64,000 nt of DNA. It comes from Ascarosepion bandense. Taxonomy: Eukaryota > Mollusca > Cephalopoda > Sepiida > Sepiidae. The notes under the pieces are model-generated. The model searched no databases. It was not told the DNA's origin and worked only from the letters and a program-made list of their open reading frames with translations. A program made the translations under genes and the position numbers. Shown here piece by piece: positions 56,851-64,000 of the stretch. The stretch spans positions 2,333,024 through 2,397,023 of the forward strand of contig JBBBDQ010000308.1 of the NCBI GenBank assembly GCA_037127315.1, given 5' to 3'. Every line of letters begins with the position of its first letter. Position 1 is the stretch's first letter.

Positions 56851-57384
56851 AATATTGGCTACTAAGGCAGTTAATATTAGTCGGCAGTTAGCCGAATACT
56901 AAGGAGTCACCTCTCAATGGAAGATTACCAAGTTTCTAGCATTTAGGGTGCGTTAAGTCGATTAGCAACCGACATAGCACGATTATAACTTTCAGTACGA
57001 AAACTACTCCACAACACAAAGAAAGGCAACAAATCCACTAAGACGCAAAGCGTTAGCACGTGTGAAAGATTATGAGGAAAACAGAAGCATTATTACGCGG
57101 AGAGAACAATAAAAGAGCAGGAATTATGAAAGCAGGAAATGGTGATTGACAAGGTTCTGAATATAAAAACTGACAGGGATGCAAGAATCCATAAGAAACT
57201 TCGACAAGTGAGAAAAACGTGAGATAATAAAATGTGAGCATAAAACAGACGGTTAAAACAAGAAATAGGCAATAGAAATCTGAAGACGAATCGGGATGTA
57301 GCAATATACTTTCGAGAATCTAAACAAAGTATTAAGAAAACGGAAAATGTCCTAAAACGAGAAAAAATATTTATCTACGTAAAT
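56851..57384. other. No gene recognised
   Basis: AT-rich; a minus-strand open frame (57053-57304) is hydrophobic but resembles no family I know. Confidence 0.4.
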
Positions 57385-57655
57385 ATACAATAATGTGCAG
57401 AAGTATTAGGACAAGAACTATTTTACCTTTTATGAGGCATATTGACATAAAATAAACAATTTAATTAAAGTAATTTGATTTGATTTACTCAACAAATGCT
57501 TTAACAAGAAAAAAGAAAAAAATACTTGTTACAAAATAAATTTAATATTTAGTATAATAGCCTTTTGCTTTGATCACAGCCTTCATTCTGTCAGGTATTG
57601 ACATCACAAGCTTCTTCACTGTATCTAATGGTATCTCCTGTCAAGCAGTTTGTAT
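57385..57655 (+). mobile_element. Tc1-like transposon end
   Basis: Starts with a Tc1-type terminal repeat (ATAATGTGCAGAAGTATTAG, GACAAGAAC). It continues to the typical subterminal block TTTTGCTTTGATCACAGCC, TTCATTCTGTCAGG and ATCTCCTGTCAAGCAG. Broken at 57655 by a LINE-derived insertion; no transposase is seen beyond. Confidence 0.65.
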
Positions 57656-57848
57656 TTTTTTTTTTTTTATCATATCGCCCCAAGCAAGGCGGCGACGCCA
57701 CTGAGGTGCAAGGGGCTACTTAAGAGTAAAATGATTGGAAAAGAGAAGGCCGGGAACGACATCCTAAACAGGAAACAAGGGATGAGCCTCTTCACCTGTT
57801 CAAAAGACGTGGGTGGAGTGTGAACCGGGCGATAGTTAAGTCTGTTTG
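57656..57848 (-). mobile_element. Short LINE-derived element, copy 2
   Basis: On the minus strand: AACTATCGCCCGGTTCACAC, TTTTGAACAGGTGAAGAGG, then GTAGCCCCTTGCACCTCAGT, CGCCTTGCTTGGGGCGATAT and an A14 tail. About 88% like copy 1 at 44826. GTTTGT occurs on both sides, a likely target-site duplication in the Tc1-like element. Confidence 0.82.
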
Positions 57849-58106
57849 TTCACAAAATGTGTCTTTTGGTGTAACATTAGATTTATCAATTCGAGAGGGA
57901 GGAATACGAAAAACGTCGGTCACACCCAACGATAATAAACTAATAAGTATTTTCAAAATAACTTGTTTAATAGAAAATAGCAAAAATTAATTCTAACTTT
58001 TTTTAATACATTTCTTTTACACCTAGTTTTAAATAATCAACATTTATTAGCAATTTACTTGGCTTTTGATATATCCCGAAAAGGAATACAGTATAATATG
58101 ATCAGT
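57849..58106. other. No feature recognised
   Basis: Short AT-rich stretch between the LINE-derived insertion and the LTR. Confidence 0.4.
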
Positions 58107-58145
58107 TGAAGAATGGAACTCCACACCAGGAATAAGAAATACAGA

Positions 58146-58151
58146 TTTATT
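58146..58151 (-). terminator. Polyadenylation signal of the LTR
   Basis: GTACAATAAATCTG on the minus strand, ~40 nt before the LTR 3' end. Confidence 0.55.
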
Positions 58152-58295
58152 GTACTATGGTACAATTAACAATAATACACATGTAGACAAGCCACGGGTT
58201 GGAGGGGAATCGACTATCGAAAAGTGAATACCTTCGCCTAAGACCTTTCCGTATTTACTATCCATCCCACGCAAGGCTAGATGTGACACATGTTC

Positions 58296-58306
58296 ATTTT
58301 ATAGTG
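58296..58306 (-). promoter_or_regulatory. TATA box of the LTR
   Basis: CCCACTATAAAAT on the minus strand, just downstream of three GC-rich hairpins and ~150 nt upstream of AATAAA: the expected place for a retroelement core promoter. Confidence 0.55.
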
Positions 58307-58312
58307 GGTATT

Positions 58313-58423
58313 CCCGGCCATATAGCCGGGCCAAAAATTGTCTGTCTATTTTTCCCCAGTCGTGGTTCTACCCTTCGGCGGAACCACGACAGGGTTTGTG
58401 CTCTCTGCTCGGAAGCAGAGAGC
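58313..58423. other. Cluster of three GC-rich hairpins in the LTR U3
   Basis: CCCGGC/GCCGGG with loop CATATA (58313-58330). GTCGTGGTTC/GAACCACGAC, perfect 10 bp with a 12-nt loop (58359-58390). GCTCTCTGCT/AGCAGAGAGC, perfect 10 bp with loop CGGA (58400-58423). Their density in otherwise AT-rich DNA is striking; they lie directly upstream of the TATA box. Confidence 0.85.
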
Positions 58424-59173
58424 GCCCTCTACCCGAAGGCAGAGAACTGACAGTGTCATAGAAAAGTCAAGCGAATTCCTAAGACCTTTCCCACTATTTA
58501 TTTTGCAATAAATACAAAATTGTGGTACAAAGCCGAAAATGGGAGGGAAGAGGTTGGTTCTCGCTTAACTATCCTATACCTAGCTAAACACTATCACGAC
58601 ACATTCTTGCTCAATCACCAAAAGAAGCTATCCAGCTACTCCCAATCCTTCGTACACCACAATGCCACAAACTTACAAGGGGTACCTAAAAAATTGGGAG
58701 AATAACCCATGACAATAAAATTGTATTTATGTACAATATAATATATACAATATAATATAAAATATTTAATGAAAAATGAAATGATGTGATGGGGATGAAC
58801 CAAGAAATAAACTGAAAATACAACAAATTTTTAACTAAAATAATAATCAATGTCAGTAAGAACCGTCCATCCCAGAAAAAAGAGTGGCCGCTGTATCCCG
58901 CTAAACGGCGAAATCAAGAAGCACACTCGTTAAGGGAGTGGGGAGGAGGGTAAAAAATTAGTGCAATGGGACAATAAAAGGCTGGACCAGACGAGATAAA
59001 AGGAGGCCAAAACAAATTGGGGAGGTTGGGAAATTTCGAATTGGATCATAACTAAAGAGAAAGTCGGGTACAGGCTAGGGACACATTCATTCACTTTAAC
59101 TAGGTACACAAAAGAGAGCTACCTTAACTAGGGGAGGGTTCCACAGGAATCCATCCCGATGCAACCAGCAGAT

Positions 59174-62100
59174 CTAAAAGAGAAAATCAAGACTAGCCCC
59201 GTTCAAGCGAACCAGACTTGCTACATATACCCACCTTTTGCTGAAGTCTGTCGAAGTTAAACGTTTCCAATCAGTTCTAATCTTTATTTTGAGCTGATGC
59301 TCAAAATAGCAGATCAGATCCTGATGTGAAAGACGTTGACCTCGCAAGACTTCCTCCATTCGCGTCGTCCAAATCACTATTCGAGCCGTGGCTAGCAGCG
59401 ACTGAAACCCCATACGCTTCATCCCAGAAAACGGGGGCGACACATTGTCGCAGGTGAATGCACGATCAATGAGCACAAGCTCTCGCGGCTCGATACGAGC
59501 AGTCAACTCGCCGACCCGGTCCCATAGAGGGCGAACCCGCGAACAATGGTAGAAGGCGTGCGAAGCCGTTTCTTTCAAGCCAAGGTTGCAGCGTTTACAA
59601 TCTGGCAAATCCGCCAGGCCCCATATAAAGGCCTTGTTATTGAGAGGCAAGCGATTCCGAGCTAATCGCCAGGTGAGCGAAAACTCAGAGTTGCTGAGAT
59701 CATCACTACCTGGCGCCCAAGAGCAGAACGAGCGAAACTCATCCTCCGACAAGCGCAGCACATCACGTAATAGATCCTTAGTGACGCCCTCCACTAACCC
59801 ACGACAGAAGACTCTCCTGGGCCGTGAAAGGTCACTGGACCGTGGAATGACCCGCAGGGCTGCCAGACATTCGAGGAGAAAACTCGATCGCCCTCGAGGC
59901 TTACGGCACCGCCTCTAGATGGGGGAAGTGATAATAAGGCTAGGGAACATGTCCCTCAATATCCCCCTAAGCAATGAGTCTTCCAAAATCGCTCGCCTGA
60001 GAAAAACCAACCTTGACGCAAACTTATGGCCCATCAGGTATGGCATTCCCAGACCCCCATGACACGTTCTTTGGTAACAAATACGTTTGTCGACGTAGTG
60101 TTTGCGTCCTCTCCACAGAATGGAGAATAGCAAACGCTCGATCGCCTTCCTACGCCGTTTAGAAAGTGGATGTACTGACAACTAGTAAAGGATAATGGGG
60201 AAGACGTATGTAGCACACGCCACGTCCATACCCTTTAAGGACAAATTCCTTCGACGCCAAGTCTTGGCCAACGCGTCTACCTTTGCCAGTACTTCAGACC
60301 AATTTTTCTCCAACTGTAGGTCGGGCCCAAATCACACTCCAAGAATGCAGACCGGGCCGTCCGTCCAGTCGAAGGGCCCCGGGAGGGTAACACCTTTCCA
60401 GGCGCCTAACCGCAAGCCGGACGACTTGTTGCGGTTAATCTTGGCTCCTGTCACTTGTTCGTACCGTTCAAGCGCCTTCTGTACCACCTCGATGTCACTC
60501 CGGGAGGACACGAAAGTAGTGACGTCATCGGCGTACGCGGAAACCCTGGCTTGAGCACCACCAGGGACAGCGATTCCACGTAGGGCCGGACTGCACGCCC
60601 TATCCCTTAGCCGGCGAAGGAAGGGCTCCAACGCCAAAGCATAAAGTAGGGGCGACAGTGGACAACCCTGTCGGACCGACCTAGACAGCGCCAGAACGCC
60701 CGACAACTTTCCGTTCACCTGTACCACAGCCGTCGGGGATTGATACAGGAGGCTAATCCAGCGGCGGAAGTTGGTTTCGAATCCAGTTGCCTGCAGGACA
60801 GCCGCCAGGTAACGATGGTCAACCCTATCAAATGCCTTGGACTGATCTAAATGGATCAGCGCGGCTTGTTCGTCGTCTTTTATCCCCTCTATGATCGTGC
60901 GTATCAGATGCAGGTTGCTCTGAATTGTTCGGCCCTTCACAGAACAAGTCTGCTCAGGTCCCAACAGAGACTCGGCAACTAATTGCCAACGATTTTGCAA
61001 GATCTTGGCCAAAATCTTTAACTCTGTGTTTAGCAGAGTTATGGGCCGGTAACCATCTAGTTCCCTCCCCACATCCTTGCCTTTTCTCAACAGCGCGGTC
61101 ACACCCCTGGTGAACCGGTTGGGGATGGACCCCTGCCGGAACCAGTTGTTGAACACGACAGTCAAAATCGGGACAAAGATGCGCGACAGCCTCAAGTACA
61201 ATTCATAGGGCAAACCATCGAGACCCGGCGATTTGCCTCTGCCGACCTTCTTCAAAGCCGGGTAGACTTCGCGCTCCGTAATCTCTCCCTCGCAGCTAGC
61301 TGCATCAGCCGGCAAAAGCCGGGGGAAGTCAGCCAAATAGCTACGAAACTCCTCATCACGGAGACCAGACTCCTTGGTAAACAGGATCTCGAAATGCCGC
61401 TGAAACGCCTCGCACATATCGTCAGTCGACCGCAAAGTGTGTCCCTCCGGGTTGCGAACCTCTCGAATGTACCGGTCGCCTCCTCGGCGAATTTCTTCCT
61501 TGCGCAGTTCTGCACCCATATTCACAGCTTCGGAAGACATCTTGCTTAACTTATGTCTAACTGCCTGGCCCATGTAACGATCGCTATTCGACCGTTCCAT
61601 GGCCTCCTTAGCTATGGCTATCTCTAGGGGATCCCCACCAGCCACCGCCCGGGAATAATTAGCTCTAAGTGTCTTCACCTTGTCAGCCTTATCTAGTTTG
61701 AGCCGTTTGCTGAACTTGGTGGTGAAAGACCTAATACTATTCTTAAGGTTCTCCCACCACTTATTCCCGATGACTCCCCCAGTTAACGCCCGCTGCACTA
61801 AGTTAATTAGCTGGCACCGGAAGTCCCGCCTGTCCAGTAAGGACACGTTGAACTTCCAGTAACCAGCCATTCTAACCCTATTTTCTAAATTTACCCGGGC
61901 ACAGACGAGTTTGTGGTCCGAGTAACCTAACCAGTGGAACGTGAGACAATCTAAAAAATCTATGTCGGCTTCACGAACTAACATTCTATCAAGGTAGCTA
62001 GCCACCTTGGTAGAATGCCAACTATTAGCCCACGTCCACATTCTCCCGCCCTTGTGATCGACCCGGTATCTATCGACTAGACCGAAGTCCTCGATCAGAT

Positions 62101-62593
62101 CGACCAAGCTACGATCACGTGCCTTCCCTCTAGCTCCTCACCCTCTATCCAGCTTGGGGTCCAGAATGGCATTCCAGTCCTCCACTAAAACGAGTCGCGT
62201 TGAATCCACCAGGAAGGGTTCCAACCGCCGAAAAAACAAGACGCGCTCGTCCTGGTCGTTGGGCGCATAAACCACAACCAGTCGAAACGCATTGCTTTTC
62301 ACTGCAATATCGGCCACGATCAGGCTGCCCTCGGAACCGACATGGACAAGATCCAACTGCGCGTCCAGGGTACGCTTGACCAGCAAAGAAACTCCTCTGG
62401 CCAGCCGGTTCCCATATGCTGAATAGACGATAAAGTCGTTAGACAGCACACAGGCATCAGCCTTGCAAACAAAGTGAGTCTCTTGGATCGCGGCGACATC
62501 CACGCCGAAAGACAAGAGGTCCCGAAGCAGGCGGGCAGCCTTACTCCGATCCCTAAGGCCCCTCACATTCATATTGGCTAACTTAATTGACAT
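59174..62593 (-). pseudogene. L1/Tx1-like ORF2: endonuclease-RT, four in-frame stops
   Basis: ATG at 62593. Endonuclease: LANMNVRGLRD, AAIQETHF, VVYAPNDQDER and LVEDWNAIL (family usually GDWN; here E for G). RT: GKSPGLDGLPYELY, GYRPITLLNTELKILAKILQ, ALIHLDQSKAFDRVDH, RQGCPLSPLLYALALEP and YADD (AYADDVTTF, near 60523-60538). The C-terminal part (59174-59794) has LTWRLARNRLPLNNKAFIWG and CKRCNLGLKETASHAFYHC, a zinc-finger-like CX2C...HX4-5C. The frame is continuous over 1,140 codons; stops are TGA (62138), TGA (60332), TAG (60182) and TAG (59915). No indel is needed. Confidence 0.92.
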
Positions 62594-62624
62594 CTATTTA
62601 GACCTGAAAAAGAAAGCAGAAAAA

Positions 62625-64000
62625 TTACTTCTGGTCACATACGGAGCGAAAATCAATCGCAGAAGGAACCCCGACGGATTGTCCAACGTTGCCTGTACCA
62701 ATATCGGACGTAATTCGTCCGTCTTGGACAATACCGCCGACGTGCGTAGGGAAAGTTAGTTTAACCGCCCTATATAAAGAAGGATGGAGGAAGACAGGGA
62801 CCCTCCCAGCGCAAAAATGCGAAAGCCTTTGTAGATATTTAGAGCCCGTTTGGGCCATTTTGATGTTCGGAAAGGCCTCGACGGCCCCCTGCACAAATTC
62901 CCAGGCTTTTATTCTACACCCCCGGAATTTCTGATTAAAGTCAGGGTCCTCGATGGACTTTCCGTCTATATTTTTTTAATTTGAATAGAGGCCTTAGGAG
63001 GGCCTTCTTCTGAGAAGAAAGGTCCATCTCTAAGGCCTGTCTGTCTACTTTGCAGATATCTTTGGAGCAAAAAATGTTCGTTTTCATTTTTTCCTTTTTC
63101 GGGGAGGATTTGTCTGGATTCGGGGAGGGATGGTTAATTTTAGGGGATGAAGTTTCTGATTGGGAAGAGGGTGTAGGAGGTGTGGGGGAAGGAGAAGTCA
63201 CTTTTCTTACAGGGGAGGTAGACTTACTCCTCCCTTCAAGACAAAGAGTTCTGGTGGGCGGATTGGGTTCTGGTAATTTCCGTGACCCTCTCCGCTCTGC
63301 CGCGTTCTTGAACATTCTTTTTCCCTTTCTTTTGGGACACCTCCTCATCCTCCTCCCGTCCTCTCTTCAACGATGAGGAACGTGGGGGAGGCATTTCCTC
63401 CTCCATTAGTTCTTGTTGCTGCTGCTGCTGCTGCTCCCTCGGTTGATTTTGTTGTGGTTGCTGCTTTTGCTCCTGCTGCTCTTGTTGTTGCTGTTGATTT
63501 GCCTCCTTACGAGGCTTCTTTTTTTCGGGAGATGGGTTTTTGTCATGTTCCGGAGGAGGAGAAGCAACTTTCTTCCCCCTCCTAACCACCTCCGTCCATT
63601 CACCGCTTTTTGGCTCGGATTTTTTGTCAGGGGAAATTGTTGTTTTTGACACCGGCGGTGTTTCCGGTGTCACTTGCTTCTCTTCCGGTTTCCTTCCCGG
63701 ACACATTTTGAATGTGTGTCCGGCCAGACCACACGCCCAGCAGTGCGGCTTCCTTCCCTCCACTACTACGAACAGCTTTCTTCCTCTACACAACAAAATG
63801 TCTGGGACCTTCAGAAAATTCTCGCGGTCCACAACCACGCTGACACAGATATCCTCCGTGGCTACACCGACCTTGCTAGTTATGCGTGCCACCTCCTCAA
63901 CCGCACCGAAAGTAGCAAAAAATACATTTTGCCGTCAAGACATTTCCTGCTAGATCCTTCGCTTCACCTTCCGAACCCAGCACGATGTCCCACGTTGCAC
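62625..64000 (-). pseudogene. L1/Tx1-like ORF1, frameshifted, partial at window edge
   Basis: Reads in pieces: beyond 63892 (TWDIVLGSEGEAKDLAGN in another frame), then 63892-63236 with VGVATEDICVSVVVDREN, the zinc knuckle CWACGLAGHTFKMC (CX2CX4HX4C), a long basic/proline-rich tract and a Gln-rich tract (63390-63500). A frameshift near 63250-63340 leads to 62941 (RSKSTSPVRK, PKKEKMKTN). Another near 62955 leads to DPDFNQKFRGCRIKAWEF and the end at 62625. At least three frameshifts, in contrast with ORF2. Nucleic-acid-binding protein of the LINE particle. Confidence 0.8.

Larger units (their letters stand above)
58107..58714 (-). mobile_element. Solo long terminal repeat of an LTR retrotransposon
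   Basis: 608 bp with TG...CA ends (TGTCATGGG at the minus-strand start, CCATTCTTCA at its end). Minus-strand order fits U3-R-U5: hairpin-rich U3, a TATA box (CTATAAAAT, 58306-58296), then AATAAA (58151-58146) about 150 nt later. No gag-pol and no second LTR are nearby, so it is solo or truncated. A clear target-site duplication was not found. The family is unassigned. Confidence 0.65.
58715..64000 (-). mobile_element. L1/Tx1-like LINE (>5.2 kb, 5' end beyond window)
   Basis: Minus strand: ORF1 (64000 to 62625), a 31-nt gap, ORF2 (62593 to 59174), then a ~450-nt 3' UTR ending in AT-rich DNA next to the LTR. The base composition is much richer in GC than the surroundings, suggesting a younger or transferred element. 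The two-ORF layout, zinc-knuckle ORF1 and RT motifs fit the L1/Tx1 group. Confidence 0.88.

Noticed and set aside
63236..63649. Plus-strand Leu-rich and Val/Ala-rich frames
   Set aside because: They are antisense shadows of the Gln-rich tract of LINE ORF1.

Overview
The window is animal nuclear DNA made almost entirely of repeats; I find no intact host protein-coding gene. The likeliest source is a coleoid cephalopod, probably an octopus. The clue is a tRNA(Arg)-like SINE present about nine times, of the type known from octopus (OR family). It sits among non-LTR retrotransposons, mariner/Tc1 relics, AT-rich spacers and long microsatellites. The species assignment is inference.

Layout: 1-3.2 kb holds an interspersed repeat, a (CA)n tract and two foldback elements. 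3.2-7.6 kb is a 90-bp satellite (about 48 copies). 7.8-20.1 kb is a mosaic of SINEs, LINE fragments, a class II tRNA-like gene beside a perfect hairpin, a mariner broken by a LINE fragment and itself inside a minisatellite, a Tc1 relic, and a 5S rRNA-like unit joined to a SINE. 20.1-39.8 kb is an 18.5-kb satellite with an 85-bp monomer (about 218 copies), flanked by older 42-44 bp units. 40-49.8 kb contains two paralogous segments carrying the same degraded LINE but different later insertions, more SINEs, a 51-bp minisatellite on a LINE tail, and a 650-bp foldback element. 49.8-53.3 kb is a nearly full-length Jockey/CR1-like LINE with one stop and one frameshift. 53.3-58.7 kb holds a duplicated block, a second 5S-like sequence, mariner and Tc1 relics, an RTE-like RT split by a SINE, and a solo LTR with TATA box and polyadenylation signal. 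58.7-64 kb is an L1/Tx1-like LINE whose ORF1 runs off the window edge.

Nothing here is an operon or pathway; the parts are linked by parasitism. Short elements near 44.8 and 57.7 kb join the 5' end and 3' tail of the Jockey/CR1-like LINE and so look like its non-autonomous derivatives. Elements are nested inside one another, which gives relative ages. The most unusual signals are the two satellites whose edges keep shorter ancestral units, the higher-order structure of the 85-bp array, the 5S-SINE junction, the LINE-derived short elements, hammerhead-like cores in several repeats, and an L1-like ORF2 damaged only by in-frame TGA/TAG stops.
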